Shown one piece after another: positions 11,845-24,372 of a stretch of 64,000 bases of DNA. The stretch covers positions 1 through 64,000 of the forward strand of contig JAMZAV010000954.1 in NCBI GenBank assembly GCA_024449915.1, given 5' to 3'. Both the position numbers and the translations under genes were made by a program. Below the pieces are notes generated by a model, which made no database searches, was not told the origin of the DNA, and was given only the letters and a program-made list of their open reading frames with translations. The stretch comes from Sweltsa coloradensis. Its lineage: Eukaryota; Arthropoda; Insecta; Plecoptera; Chloroperlidae. How positions within the stretch are numbered: position 1 is the stretch's first letter; every line of letters starts with the position of its first letter.

Positions 11845-12556
11845 CCTTGAAAGAGTTTGGCAGCTGTGTAGAGTTGAAGATCACATTAATAATACACAGA
11901 TCACATTACATTACGACAAAACGTTTCCGCTTGAACAGCTTTGTTCACCCATCGGAGTTGAGAGAGTTACTGACTAAATAAATGGCTACTATTTACAAAT
12001 ATGTACAAGAGGCACTGTTGGCGGTGGAGAGGGGAACTAGGGAAGGTCAGCCAGGTAAGTTCTCCGCTTCCCCTCTGGACTCCAAGGTTAGCGTAGGGAG
12101 GCTCACGGGAGCTGGTGATCTTTTGGTGTGCCAATTCCCATTTCCTGAGCTCTCCTTCAATGCAGTTAGGTGGCAATGCCTTTATAATGCGTTGAAACAG
12201 TCATTAACGCTGGCATTAAAGCATTTGAAGGAGAGCTCAGGAAATGGGAATTGACACACCAAATGATCACCAGCTCCCGTGAGCCTCCCAACCTCAACCT
12301 ATGCTAACCTTGGAGTCCAGAGGGGAAACAGAGAACTACCTTACCTGGCTGACCTTCCCTAGTTCCCCTCTCCACTGCCAACAGTGCCTCTTGTACATAT
12401 TTATAAATAGTGGCCATTTATTTAGTCAGTAACTCTTTTAAACTCCGACGGGTGAACAAAGCTGTTCAAGGGGAAAACATTTTGTCATAAGCAATGTGAT
12501 TTGAGTATATATTTATATGACCTTCAACTCTACACAGACGCCAAACTCTTTCAAGG
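11845..12556. mobile_element. Foldback (palindromic) MITE-like element
   Basis: Two arms of about 330 bp (11,845-12,170 and 12,222-12,556) are inverted copies. Each carries CTTGAAAGAGTTTGGC at the outer end, then TGAACAGCTTTGTTCACCC, CAAGAGGCACTGTTGG, GAACTAGGGAAGGTCAGCC and, at the inner end, GAGCTCTCCTTCAA. Only about 50 bp separates the arms. The open frame 11,982-12,254 spans one arm and the loop and shows no known domain. Confidence 0.75.
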
Positions 12557-13154
12557 TAAGCTTTTTGGCCCTCCCAGCTAGATATTTAACATCTACAGTT
12601 GGCTAGATCCGCAGCCCATTTATCTATTTCCCATGACAATTTGAACCCTTCTTAAAAGACCTGTTTGCATGTTAATGAATGGGGCGTTTTGTAGCCCAAA
12701 ATAGTTTTAAAGATTGCCGCCAGGTGACAGGTGAGCATACTAGCCGTTAACACCAATGTTTACTAAATTCCCCTTATGAAAAAACTTCTTATTTTTTTCT
12801 GTTTGTACATTCCCATGCTGCACAAGCTAAACCCATATCAAACAATCCAGAAAAATACTTTATTGCATCAAAAAGAGCATAAATTAAAACACCAAATTGG
12901 CCATCTTAAATTTATGGCAAATTGACTCTCCAATTTGCTACGCTCGCGTCAGTGCGGAGGTATTGGAGACTGCGTATCTAAGCCCCGGGGCGCCGGGTTT
13001 TCAAAATTTCTGAGGGGGGGCTGAAATATTTCATTGACACTTCGAAGGAAATTATCCTTTTTAACTGTCATGAATTAGATACATTTTATTCAGTAGCGGA
13101 TCTGGTCCTGATTCAGGGGAAATAAATTTTTTTTTTCTCAAGATTTTCATATAA

Positions 13155-13840
13155 CTAGGAAGCTTCGCAAACGCTTTTTCGGGGCGCTTGTTGGATGAGT
13201 GTAATTGGTGCATTAAACTGCCATGTGTTATACAGTTTTTCTGTTGTTCTGTGAAAAAATCATTACAATCGGATAAAGCATAAAAGGGGTGTTTTAAGTC
13301 GAAGAACTTATTTAAAAATCAATTTGATTACGCTCAAATTTTCATGAATATATTAATTCAAAAAATTAAGGCTCTGTAAAAAATAATTATAATCGGATAA
13401 AGCATGTACGTGTTATAACTAAGTCGAAGAAATGTTTTAAAAATCGAAAAAAATCATAAAATTGCGATTTTTATGAGAAATAATTTTTCGATTGCACTCA
13501 AATTTCATACGCATATATTAATTCATATAGTTAGGGTTCTGTGAAACAATCATTACAATCGAATAAAGCATGTAGGTGTTATAAGTATAATCGTAAAATT
13601 ACGAAAATAATTTTTTCGATTGCGCTCAAAAACGTGGCCGTTCTAAAATCAGAGATTTCGAAGGCCTCCAGAAAATTTCATCGCAATTGGTTTATTGGAG
13701 CATCGATTTTACCCGGGAATTTCGTGTTAAAAACACTCAAAAATACAAACAGAAAAGAAAAGAAAGAGGAAAAAAAACATTCCGGATTTTTTTCTTCAGC
13801 ATAGTAGAATGGAATCTTCGCAACGCTCTTTCCAATTATA
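13155..13840 (+). repeat. R1 repeat, copy B (subfamily a)
   Basis: It begins CTAGGAAGCTTCGCAAACGC followed by TTGTTGGATGAG, and ends near TGGAATCTTCGCAACGC. The interior shows the CATTACAATCGGATAAAGCA, GATTGCGCTCAAAAACGTGG and CATTCCGGATTTTTTTC words shared with the other subfamily-a copies. Confidence 0.7.
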
Positions 13841-14706
13841 AATCGAAAACTGCCTATCCACGTATCTATGGGAGGGGGAGTAATGTGTTTTTGCAAAATC
13901 AGTGTCGGTTTGAAATTTTTCAGCTGTAAGTTTCTCTTATCGCCGAAGGCGAGAAAATTTGGGAAATTTCGGGTACTTCTTTCGATAGCCTAAAACCTCG
14001 TTTAAAATCTAAAATTGCACAATAGGTGATGGTAATTGGTCGCACAAGCAAAATCTAACGCGGGGGGGGGGGGGGGGGGGGGAGGACAATCACCCCAGCC
14101 TCTTTACAATTAAGTGTGGACATTGACACTGATGTTGATTTAGTATTACGAAAGAATGGAATTGCATATATAAAATGTATTTTTTAAATTCCCTTTTTCA
14201 GTTTAGGCATTCCACAGGAAAGCCCTACCATTGTATGTTAGGGGAGTAGATTTGTTATTTGCAAACAAGAAATGCCACAGGACAGCTCAAAATGTGTTAT
14301 ATTGGTTAAATGTTTATTTAGATTCAGAATATTTGGAGGGGTATCTAATGTTCTCTGGAATGCAAATTCTGTATTAGATAAATAAAGAATAATAATAATA
14401 AAAAACAATCTGAGGGGTGCTTCAGCCTCATTACCCACGGATTCGGCGCCCCTGATCTAGCCTACTATAGGTGTCTAATATCTATGGCACCCAGCCTCTA
14501 TCAATCTTTGCCCAACCAACACTAATTAGTAATTACACTACTATTACTTTTAGTAACCATTCAATTGCTACCATCAGAAACCCAAGGGGTTGTATTTTTG
14601 TGAACTTACTTCAATATATGATTTAACAAATTGTTATCCCCTGACCTTAGTTATCTAGGGTTTTTGGATTTAGTTAGTCATAAAAACAGTTGACTCTTGT
14701 TCTCAG

Positions 14707-14984
14707 ATCCCACTAAATACTTGGCTGTGAGCAGACCCAGTTCGACTTCAAGAACGACTGCTTCTCGTCAACGGCTCCCCACGAGGCCATCAAGCTTCAA
14801 GCCCCTCCTCGACGGCTTCATCCGCAATTTTTGTCCTCTGTCCCGGCTGTGACAACCCGGAGACGGGGCTCATCGTGTCCCAGAAGAAGGGGACCAACCA
14901 TCAGTTAGACCTGCAAGGCTTGCGACTTCCACGGACCACTAGAGTTCAACCACAAGCAAAACACTCATCCTCAAAACCCCCCCA
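14707..14984 (+). CDS. EIF5: eIF5, second coding exon (frameshifted copy 1)
   Basis: The exon starts after CTCAG. Its first two bases complete a Tyr codon, and it continues with PTKY as in eIF5. Conserved pieces follow in shifting frames: the FDFKND-like and NGSHEA-like region, LLDGFIR, CPGCDNPET (first zinc-ribbon knuckle), and FNHKQNT before a GTGAGT donor at 14,985. Compared with the copy at 26,684 it lacks about 7 bp (TTCGGCG) and has other 1-bp gaps, so no continuous frame exists. Amino-acid conservation between the breaks is high, which fits sequencing errors or a very young pseudogene better than an old relic. The exon encodes the eIF2-GAP domain and its Zn ribbon. Confidence 0.8.
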
Positions 14985-15790
14985 GTGAGTCCCAGCACTC
15001 GTCACACTTCCAATCCGGCACATTTTCGAGTTTTTCTAAAATGTAGAAATCAAATTTAGGGCTCATCGGGTTTTTATAGTCTAGTGCCTGCTTAGCAATT
15101 TTACAATTTTTAGTCATTTAAAAGCAAAAAATTGATAACTATTGTCAATTTAAATAATGTGCGAAACAGATGCAAAACTACATGTGGTGTGTGTTTGAAC
15201 TTATTTTTACAAGTAGGCATAGGAGTATTTTATGTTAAAAAATTGAAAAGTTGTTTTGGGTTTTGGGGTGACCAGATGCCCCGAAAAATGCGGGACAGTC
15301 CCATTTACATCCAATTGTCCCGCGTCTCGAATTAAAGATATAGAAACAACAACACATTTCCCTTAAAAACTACTTGCCACCCCAAAAATTTTACATTTGC
15401 CTAAAGTTTAAAAAATAAAAAAAAAAACAAGTTTTAAAATTTATAAATTTGTCTCTTCCCTAAAGAATTTCTAAAAAAAAGTAAAACAGCTGGGCTTATG
15501 AAAAATATGTTTGAATTTAAAAAGTTTTAAAATATGGAAATATCTAACCACTGCCATATCCAGAGGTTGGTAACCGGGTAAATAACAGGGTAATAAATCT
15601 GGAGATAACTATTTTGAATCCCACCCACAACTAAAAATATGTTATTAAAAAATTTTCGAAAATATGTTAAAATACTCCAATCACACTGTAAGAATAAAAA
15701 AAAATCCGGGGCGCCCCGGACCCCCTATTGTGCACTCCATTGTGCAAAATCATGTATTTGACCCCAATCACAATCCGCAGCGGTTAATTT
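14985..15790. other. eIF5 intron flank shared with 26,977-27,190, then spacer
   Basis: The first ~225 bp (GAGTTTTTCTAAAATGT, CAATTTTACAATTTTTAGTC, AACAGATGCAAAACTACAT) recur after the second exon copy at 27 kb, marking a segmental duplication. Beyond 15,210 nothing is recognised. Confidence 0.6.
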
Positions 15791-16607
15791 TTGGATGAGC
15801 GTAGCGAGCGAAAGCGAAGATTCCATTTCACTACACTGGAGAAAAAAATCCGGAATGTTTTTTTTTTCTTTTTTTCTTTTCTTTTTTTGGAATTTTTTGT
15901 ATGTTTGTTAACACGATTCCGGCTAAACCGTTTACTCCGATTGCGATAAAATTTTATGGAGGCCTTCGAAATCTCTGAACTTAGAACTGCCACGTTTTTA
16001 GCGCAATCGGGAAATTTTTTCTCATAAAAAACGAAATTTTTACGATTTTTTTTTATTTTTAAAACATTTCTTCGACTTATAAACACCTACATGCTTTATC
16101 CGATTGAAAATGATTTTTTCACAGAACCTCAATTTAATGAATTAAGATATTCGTGTAAAATTTGAGCGTAATCGAAAATTATTTCTCATGAAAATCGTAA
16201 TTTTCACGGGTTTTTACTTTGTTTAAAAAATTCTTTGACTTATAACACCTACATGATTTATCCGTTTTTGAAATGATTTTTTTATTTTTGAACCTTAATT
16301 TGACGAATTTATAATTCGTGATAAATTTGAGCGCAATCGAAAAATTTAAATTTCTTATGAAATTGCAATTTTACGATTTTTTTCTTTTTTTAAAATTACG
16401 ATAAATTAAAAATTAAGTTAATTTTTTATTTTATTTAATTTAATTAAAATTTAAGTTAATTTTTTTTAAATTTAATTTAATTAAAATAAATCTTCGTTTA
16501 AGAATGTTTTTTTCACAGAACAACAGAAAATCCGCGTAACACATGGCAGCTCAATGCACCATATACGCTCATCCAACAACGCGGTGGGACTTAAGCGTTT
16601 TCCTAGT
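15791..16607 (-). repeat. R1 repeat, copy C (subfamily a)
   Basis: The left end is TTGGATGAGCGTAGCGAGCG and the right end is ACTTAAGCGTTTTCCTAGT. This is the clearest full-length subfamily-a copy (about 0.8 kb). The interior has TACACTGGAGAAAAAAATCC, CGATTCCGGCTAAACCG, GAACTGCCACGTTTTTAGCG and TACATGCTTTATCCGATTG. Confidence 0.8.
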
Positions 16608-17469
16608 ATACACTAGTTACGGTCAGCTGTACTAACTATCCTTTAACTATATGTCTGTATTTACAAAAATAATTTCCGTACCTATGTAAATCGTTATCTC
16701 TGGACTGTATTTAATTAAACACTTTATGTTCACCCATTCTTCTATCGTTAGTCAAAATATCCCCTTACACCACGATATTATGTTGAAAAAAATCTAATCA
16801 TCAATCATACCTGCATTAACTCATCTCGGCAACTTTCATTCACAGGCGGCGCAATATGACCTAACCGGTTGAAGCGCCCTATTTTTCTCACGTCATCTTC
16901 GTTGCAATTAACCTAAAAATATTTTGCTTGAAGAAAAAATAATATGTAGGCCGATTCACGTGCTTTTGTGTGTGTCTCGACGTTCGTGTTGCAGCCGGGC
17001 AGCCCGCAATGTTTGCTCATAAGGAATTTTTTGTCACTCAAGTAGGGCCCTACATCAAAAAATCGGAAACCGGTTTTCATTTTGTAACCGGGTTTTTCAA
17101 AAATAAAAAAATTGCGGTTTTTTTTAAATTCGCCGCGTTTTCCCATGCAACACAAGGCGAATTCTCGTGTTCCGTGCCACTGTGCGCTTGGCCTTAGGTC
17201 GCGCTGTACCCAGGCAGTCAGCACTGGGCCGGGCAGTCACTCCCTTTTCACTCACGAGTCAGCTTGTTCAGCATCCGTGTCTTCCCCCCTTGTCTTACTA
17301 CTCGCGATCTTCCAGAGATTATATTGCGTAAATAATAACCATAACATTTCTAATGTTTTCAATCTGCTAAAAGTCAAAAACTATCACCAGCAGTGAAAAC
17401 TAAAAATTAAGCACAGGGGAATAGAGATACTGCAGAGGCTTCCTCAAAACTTATCTGTCACTACATATT
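16608..17469. other. No gene seen
   Basis: Moderately GC-richer spacer around 16,830-17,290 with short open frames on both strands. None has a recognisable domain. Confidence 0.5.
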
Positions 17470-17844
17470 TGTTTGGGGCAAGAGATGAATGGGTGTTTAC
17501 ATGAAGATGAAAATGAAACTCTGGAGTGAATGGAGGACCATGTTAAAGTAACAAATGATGGACTGTAAATGAAGGCCCTGGTTCAGCGACCCACGGACAC
17601 AATAACACACACTTTGAATGGCAAATCACAAGTAAAAACACTGTATTTATTAATAACTTATGGGAAAGTTAAAAAGAGAATAACACTAGACCATACGAAT
17701 GGCCGATGCAGTAAGTAATTTCAGACTTATGATAAACATTGTTGAAAACAAAGAAACATAGCGTCCTTTTCAACATCAAAGAAATTGATACAAAAGTATT
17801 AGGATGGCGGTGAACAACAAGGCAGTGCAAGTGTTGCATAAACA
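17470..17844 (-). repeat. BEL/Pao 3' LTR
   Basis: About 375 bp, matching 23,394-23,766 along its length (GGACTGTAAATGAAGGCCCT, TAATTTCAGACTTATGATAA, ACATAGCGTCCTTTTCAAC). Read on the plus strand it runs TG...CA. It differs from the other LTR by many small indels. Confidence 0.9.
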
Positions 17845-17899
17845 TACTGGGGCCCAAAAAATGAATATTTTTTAAGAAAGGAAACATTGAAACATTTTA

Positions 17900-19049
17900 A
17901 GTTGGAAGTGGGCACAATTTCACTATTGGGCGTTTGTAATGTCCTCGAGAAGTCTTGATTGTGACCACTCGAACCTTTCCATCGTCGCCATGATGTAAGC
18001 GGTGATTACAGCAACTGCCACTGGAGAGGAGATAGGTTGTCTTCCTTCCCAGGACCACGTGCCTTCTAGAAGATTTGGACTACAAATAGACCATTCTGTC
18101 TTTGTTGCAAAGAGTGTAGATAATCACTTGAAACCCTTTCCTCCAGATGAGCTGCATGGAGTGTTGAAGTTTTCTTCCATCTATTCAACGTATGAATTGA
18201 GTTGTCAGTAAGTTGGGTTCTGGTATAGCGGTGATTGCCTCGCCGATTAGAAAATGACCTGGACTAAGATAAAATATATCATTAGGATCATTGTTCAAGG
18301 GCAATAAGTGGGCGGAGTTTAAGCAAACTTCAATCTGTGGTAAGTAAAGTTACCATTTGTTCAAACGTGAGAGAGTTATTTCCAATTACCCTCTTGAGAT
18401 GGTATTTCAAGGATTTAACGGCAGCCTCCCATAAACCTCCGAAGTGGGGGAGACGAGGAGGTATGAAAAACCAGTTTTCAATTATCGACAGAGCTATGGT
18501 TTTTTTAGAGTATCTTGATGTAACTTTGGATTTAACACTTGTTAAGGTCAACAAGCTGGTGATTTGCACCAAAAAAGTTGATCCCTTGTCGCTATAAATG
18601 TTTGAAAAATTTACCTCGCCGTGATGTGAATCGTTTTAAAAGCAGCAATGAATGCCTCGGTAGTCATATCACTGACTAATTCAATGTGGATGGCCTTTGT
18701 AGCTAGACACACAAAAATAGCGATGTATGCCTTCAATTTAACTTTGCTACGTGTAGATCCCTTTTTTTACGAAAAACGGTCCTGCGTAATCGACTCCTGT
18801 GTTTAGAAAGGGGCGAGCTGGTTGTATTCTAGGAGCTGGAAGTTCTCCCATGAGTTTTTCTGCGTTACAGATGTCTTCAATTTGTAGCACGGGGAAACAC
18901 TGATGCAATGTCGATCTCAGGATACGTCTTATGGATGGTATCCAGTAATGTTGTCGAAGTGATGACGTCAACATTTGTGCTGAAGCCTGTAACAGTCGTA
19001 AGTGTTCATTCATAATGATCATTTTAGTGAGATGATGCTGTGGTGGCAT
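17900..19049 (-). pseudogene. BEL/Pao integrase region (broken)
   Basis: The integrase joins the cDNA to host DNA. Visible pieces on the minus strand, N to C: an HHCC-like zinc region (19,049 onward, with HYWIPSIRR and LPAPRIQPARPF), the first catalytic Asp in VDYAGPFF, the third acidic residue in HFGGLWEAAVKSLKYHL (near 18,430), and the C-terminal strand block GKVRVVTIKT near 17,960 that typically closes BEL/Pao integrases. At least three frame changes separate these pieces. Confidence 0.85.
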
Positions 19050-19108
19050 TTTGATTTGATGTTTTTACTCAAATGGCAGTAATGATTTTCGGAGTCTACC
19101 TCCTACTC

Positions 19109-19960
19109 TTAACATGCCTTCACTATCCAAAAATGGATAGAGATTTTTGATGTTGCTTTTGTATGAACTTCCTTTGATGCTAACAAAGCTTGGATGTCTG
19201 ACGCATAAGCTTCACTTTGCGCTATTTTTGATGCATACTTTAAGTGATTTTGCAGCTCTGCGGCCAAAATAGTACGGAGTAGTTTCTCTCCCCAGATGGC
19301 TTGCGAGCGTTGTAGCAAAAACGAAGACAGTGTGCCGTTACACGTTGTAGTTTTGATTAGTTTTGAGAACTTGCAGATAATGCCATCTTCTTGCTTGGTG
19401 GCAGTGAGTGTGGTAACATAGCCTTTTGTTCCGGATGTCCCTTTAATTGAAATTGACTGCACTTTGGAAACTGGCCACAATAATGAATCTAGTGACAACC
19501 ACTGTGGACCGTGCCACCATAAGTCACAAGTGGCAAGAGTTTCTGCAGAAGTTCCTCTTGATATAAGGTCTGCTGGATTTTGTGCTGATGCGACGTGTTG
19601 GCCATTTTGCATTTGCAGCGAGTTCCTTGTTTTCTGTGACTCTGTTTGCAATGAATGTTTTTTCCCTTTGTGTGGGTGAGCCTTGATCCATGCAAGAACT
19701 ATTTAGAGTCTGTCCAGAGAAAACTGAACCAAGTCAAGACGTAGAGATTCCACTGTCTTTTTGAACAATTTGGCGAATAGAAGTGCACCGCATAATTCCA
19801 AGCGTGGAATCGAAATTCTTTTCAAAGGTGCGACCTTTGACTTAGAAGCAAAGTAAATGGTTTACAGTTTTGACCTTCTGTGTTAGTGGATCGGAGATAT
19901 ATGCAAGCTCCGAAAGCCCTTTCGGAAGCATCGGAGAATCCGTGAAGTTGAATGTCAGAA
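19109..19960 (-). pseudogene. BEL/Pao RNase H region (broken)
   Basis: RNase H removes the RNA strand during reverse transcription. Near 19,960-19,900 the block LHGFSDASERAFGAC carries the first catalytic Asp in the BEL/Pao context. Further along, the DLISRG and LWWHGPQWL blocks (19,600-19,480) are the usual BEL/Pao bridge between RNase H and integrase. The region is split over several frames. Confidence 0.85.
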
Positions 19961-20179
19961 ATGATTCCTGTGACTAGAAAATAGTCGTTGAACCTTTATG
20001 GTGCTTATGGTAGGAAGTTGATTGTAGATTTCTCTTCCAATGATTATTTAGGGGGTTGGGTAAAAGATCATCCCAGTCTAGCTTTCTAGCCAAAGGTGGG
20101 TGTAGAAATATTTGTAGTTTTAAAGACAATGGGAAATTATTAATCCCAGTGGATCGAAAATAGTAGATACGATCGATAG

Positions 20180-21540
20180 CACTTAACGTTTGGTAGAGTT
20201 AGTAGCTTGCTGTGGCTGAGAAGTCGAAGAATCGATCATTTTCTGAAAGTGATCAGAAGCAGGGGTGCCATAGCCCAAACCTAGAGTTTTCACAGACTCA
20301 TCTTGTTCCAACTGGAGTGGAAGATTAGTTTCACGATCTTCTTCTGGAAAAAAGCCTCCAAAAAAGCCGAATGGTTTGAACACCACTTACGTAGTGGGAA
20401 CCCTCCCTGGAAAGCAGAGATCGCAAATCTTGCTGGAGTTGTAAGCATCTTCCAGATTATCTGAACCTGATAGACAGTCGTCTACGTAGAAATCGTTTTT
20501 AAAACAAAAGATGCGCTGGGATATCTTTCAGCTTCCAGATCTGCTAAGTGATGTAGGCATCGTGTAGCTAGAAAAAGGTGCTTTTTTTTTGTGCCGTATG
20601 TTACTGTAGTTATTTGTATTCCTGAACGGTTCATCCCTGGATTCTCTCCATAATATGCGTTGTAAGTTACAATCGCTAGGATGCATTTTGTATTTGTCTA
20701 TACATCTTAGCAATCTCGGCAGTGAATGCTATTAGATGTTTCTGAACCGTAAGATAATTGGGGCATATATCGTCTTGTATTGTGGGACCGAGTTGCAATA
20801 AATCGTTTTATTGACTGTCCAGTGCTGGATTTTGCTGACCCAAACGAAAACAACACGTAGTGAGTAGTAGTAGATTCCCTTGAATAACTGCATGATGTGG
20901 CAGTATAGCACTTATCAGATGTGTCGACAGCGTTGTCACTCGTTGCATGTGTCCAAGTTCACGATATTCTTGTAGAAAAGAATTGTATTCTTCTCTGGCA
21001 TTGATATTCGCCTTAAGACGACGTTCTAAACTGCTGTAGTCGTCGCAGCGCTTGGAATCTGGAATCACCTAGTTCACTCCTGTTTTTCCCTTTAAACGGG
21101 AGACGAACAATGAATTTCCCTTCGGAGTTACAGGTTTGTATTGTTTAAGAAATGTGTTTCACATTCTTTTCTTCTTTTGTGGCGAAAGTTTTGGGATTTC
21201 TTCTATTTCCCAAAGCGCTTGAGTTGATGATCAATGGTTTTTATTACTAATGAATAAACTATGTGTTGGGTAGCGGAGAGTGATCAGTAGTCGAAACTGG
21301 CATCCTTCCACCGATGATCCAACCAAGCTTCGTATCTTGAAGTGTGGGAAACCCTGGACGGATAGTGAATTCTGTCGGAGAAATCGATAAAGTTCTGCCC
21401 GATCAGCAGTTCGACTTCACTGGGCGATCGAATTCGGGAAACTGCTAGTTGAATATCACGAGGAATGTTTCCAAGTGCTGTAGTCAATCGGGAGACGACG
21501 GTAGGCTGCCAGTGATTTTTGGCAGAATAAAACAATTCAA
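20180..21540 (-). pseudogene. BEL/Pao reverse transcriptase (broken)
   Basis: The polymerase core shows the catalytic box YVDD at 20,477-20,488 within the block DFYVDDCLSGSDNLEDAY. Upstream pieces include VELLIGQNFIDF (near 21,400, the protease-RT joint) and IPDSKRCDDYSSLERRL (near 21,060). Downstream, FKPFGFFGGFFPEED (near 20,370) continues into the connection region. The pieces are in different frames. Confidence 0.85.
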
Positions 21541-21671
21541 ATGTGTAATATAATCAGTAACCATAGATTTGACTGATATGTTGACACTGGGGCGTAGTTT
21601 TTCGATGTTGTGTTTTTTAACACCTTGTTATGGGTGTATGATTGACTTCCTTTTTAATTGAAGTTTATTAG

Positions 21672-23115
21672 CTAAGTCAAGTGTGATGAATGATGCTTGG
21701 CTTGCTGATCCGTAATGCTCGACATTTGATTAGTTACGAAACTTATCCTGAACGTATACCTGAGCTGTGGCCCAAAAATACTTGTTGAATAGGCTTGTCT
21801 TGTACGAACAGTAAGTACCTGTATTCGTATTATTTTCCGAGTGAATAGTACTAGGATGGCTAGTTTCTTGCACTGAATTATCAGTGTGCTGACGTTGTCG
21901 CTGCATCTGACCTTGATGAGTAGACCTATCTGTAGAATCGTGAAGTAACGTGCTGTGCATAGAAACCCACTTGCAGTAGCTACGAGCTTTGCATGCATTG
22001 GCTTGATGATTGTAGCAAAACAATTTGCACAAGCATTTGTAGATTTGATTACATGCCCCCTGTCGGACAATGGCAGATTACGAAATGATTTACAATTGTA
22101 CAAATAATGGTCATTGTTACAATGCAAAAACTTATTGGTCTTTGTGGAAACATACGTATGCTTAGACTGGTAAGAAACTTTAGTAGACTTGTTTTATTTT
22201 AGTTTGAGAATTGTCAAAACTTGGACTGAGTAAGCTCGAATGTCTGTGACCTCTTGTCAAGGAATCGCATAATTCCTTAAGTGAAGGGAAAATCTGAGTC
22301 TGCATGTTGTGTTGTTTTCAAATTCCCGCCTGGTGTGTATGTCTAATCTGCCAAGGGTAAGTTTAATAAGTAAGAGTTCGTGAATTTCAACACTCAGATT
22401 GAGAGCCTTGATAGCATTTAGATTGCTTGTTACTTCGTTAACTAATTGGCGAAGATCGTGAGCCCAGTTTGCTCGCACATGTGGCAGATCGAGAAGACAT
22501 TGATGTTTTCTAGATATAATTTTTTGTTTTCATATCTTTTAGAAAACAAGTTCCATGCATGGTAAGTTAGCAGACGAAAGACAAATTCTTGATAAATGTA
22601 TGATCATACTAATGAAGACAACAGATAAAGGGAAATTGTGAATGTCCGTAAGAGAAGTATTCTCATGTATGGCGCGACGTAGGTGTCTTTGAATTGTGAC
22701 CAAAGACTGTAATCCCTAGATTGTGGTTTTTATACCAGGAGTTTGATCAGATTGTTGTATGTGCTAAGAAGCGACCGTTGCCAGAACCATGACTTATGGG
22801 TATCAAATGTACCAGGTGGCTGAGTAATGTCATTAGATTTAGCTAAGCCTCAAAGTATAAAGTTTCAAAATCTGTTTCTGTAGGTTCATGATTCGAATCG
22901 TCATTTGGTCTTTATTCAAGACGTGATTGTATTCCTCGAACTGATCCCAATAGAAATAAGAGTTTTTGACCTAACTCTGTTGCACCAGATTTGAGTGTTA
23001 TTGGGCATCGTTTATAAACTGTGTTTTGCGTGTAAGCAAGCTTTGATAAATTTCCCCGACGTTTAATTAAATCACTTCTCTCTTTCGCTTGCATGATGGA
23101 AGTTATTGAAATCAA
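21672..23115 (-). pseudogene. BEL/Pao gag with zinc knuckle and protease lead-in (broken)
   Basis: Gag begins near 23,115 with a basic stretch (KERSDLIKRRGNLSKL). It continues near 22,478 with the LRQLVNEVTSNLNAIKAL and TRREFE blocks usual in BEL/Pao gag. A cysteine/histidine cluster (MHCNNDHYLYNCKSF and ACANCF) near 22,127 is the C-x2-C-type knuckle that packages RNA. A further Cys/His piece lies near 21,990, before the protease. Several frameshifts are present. Confidence 0.8.
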
Positions 23116-23369
23116 TGACTGTATAGTAATAGGCTATTATGAAGTACAGCAGATAGCTTATCTGAATTGTGATGATGTTGCCCCTGGAAACACGCGTCCG
23201 CCACTGGTCTTGAAGATGTCCTGATGAGCCGTACTTCAGCTTCTGCTGGGGCCCGTGAGAAGACTCTGCTACGTCGGTAGGCCTAGACGTTCAAACTGCG
23301 TTGTGAAGTCGCCGACGAAACGTTTACTTCGAAGCCGATTAAAGTTTTCCACGTGGAACCATGTTGATT

Positions 23370-23393
23370 GTATAGGCCCGATGGGACCAATTA
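23370..23393 (-). promoter_or_regulatory. Probable primer-binding site of the BEL/Pao element
   Basis: On the minus strand, four bases inside the 5' LTR, the sequence reads TGGTCCCATCGGGCC. A TGG start matches complementarity to the CCA tail of a tRNA primer. Which tRNA is not known. Confidence 0.5.
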
Positions 23394-23766
23394 TGTTTTG
23401 GGCAAGAGATAATGGTGATACATGGGAAAATGAAAATGAAACCTGGAGTGAATGGAGGACCTGTTAAAGATAACAAATGACTAATGGGGTGGACTGTAAA
23501 TGAAGGCCCTGGTTTAGCGATTTCCACGGGCACAATAACCACACTTTGATGGCAAATCCAAGTAAAAACACTGTTTTATTAATAACTTATCGAAGTTAAC
23601 AGAGAATAACACTAACCATACGAAAAGGCCGATGCAGTAAGTAATTTCAGACTTATGATAAACATTGTTGAAACAAAGAAACATAGCGTCCTTTTCAACC
23701 CAAAGAAATTGGGTACAAAAAGTATTAGGATGGGTAACACAGGCAGTGCAAAAGTGTTGATAAACA
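23394..23766 (-). repeat. BEL/Pao 5' LTR
   Basis: Partner of 17,470-17,844. On the minus strand it starts TGTTTATC and ends AACA next to the primer-binding site. It is presumed to carry the element promoter. No TATA box stood out. Confidence 0.9.
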
Positions 23767-24372
23767 CTATTGAATTTCATTTCCCAAAAATCATGTCACC
23801 CAACTCGTCTTTTCCTTCACCTTTCACCTGCAGCCAAGAGCTAGTATAGCACTTTGCTGTGCTATAGCCAAGAGCAAAGCAATTTGTAGTATTGTTTCCT
23901 TTCGTTTTCGAATCCAGTCACAATTTGTAGGGCAGCCCTCTCATTGCCCGGGTCTTGGTTTTTAAAACCAGGGGGAAACATGGTTCTTTTGTCGCCCAAG
24001 CACCAAGTCTAGGGGGGAACCCCCTCACGGTTGTGCTGTTTTGACTTTCCACCCTCATCTCTAACCTTTTCTCTAGAATGAATGAAGAGGACCTTGTAAG
24101 CAACAGAGGAGGGCAAACTTTTCTCTTGTTCCCAAGGTCCGGTTTTGTATCCCCGGTAAGTCATGGATTTCTTTTCTCCCAGCACCAAGTTGGGAGGGAA
24201 GTCCCCTTCTATCTGTTCTGACTGTGTGCCCCAGTATGAATGGTGTGTGAAGTAAACTTGCTGTGATGACACTGCTTGCAGAATTTACTTCTTGCGTGGC
24301 CCTACACAGGTTTGGTTTTTGTGTTGTGAGTTTTGTTTTTCCCTATAGTTAGCTGATTTTTAGTGGGCCCCC
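23767..24372. other. No gene seen; possible Penelope/retrozyme-derived DNA
   Basis: Two loosely similar blocks (AGCACCAAGT then GGGA/GGGG-rich sequence) lie at 23,998-24,060 and 24,178-24,230. The stretch precedes a hammerhead motif, so it may be part of a Penelope-like pLTR or a retrozyme, but no RT or GIY-YIG coding was seen. Confidence 0.35.

Larger units (their letters stand above)
10964..14706 (+). other. eIF5 intron carrying repeats
   Basis: Bounded by GTAAGT at 10,964 and CTCAG at 14,706. It contains an (AT)n tract near 11,435-11,455, the palindromic element at 11,845-12,556, R1 copy B and a run of about 22 G near 14,060-14,082. No other gene was recognised in it. Confidence 0.6.
17470..23766 (-). 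mobile_element. BEL/Pao LTR retrotransposon, complete structure, decayed coding
   Basis: A 6.3-kb element on the minus strand with ~375-bp LTRs at both ends. In order (minus strand) it carries gag, a zinc-knuckle/protease region, reverse transcriptase with a YVDD catalytic box, RNase H and integrase. All are broken by many frameshifts. The order PR-RT-RH-IN and the motif wording are those of BEL/Pao. Flanking TATT on both sides may be the target duplication (one base more on each side does not match). The frame breaks mean it cannot be active as assembled. Some breaks may be assembly errors, since many lie in homopolymers. Confidence 0.92.

Noticed and set aside
11982..12254. 90-aa frame MATIYKYVQEALL...
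   Set aside because: It spans one arm and the loop of a palindromic element, with no recognised family.
23221..23320. Second hammerhead (CTGATGAG followed by GACGAAAC)
   Set aside because: The two boxes are too far apart (about 75 nt), and no stem II or stem I pairs.
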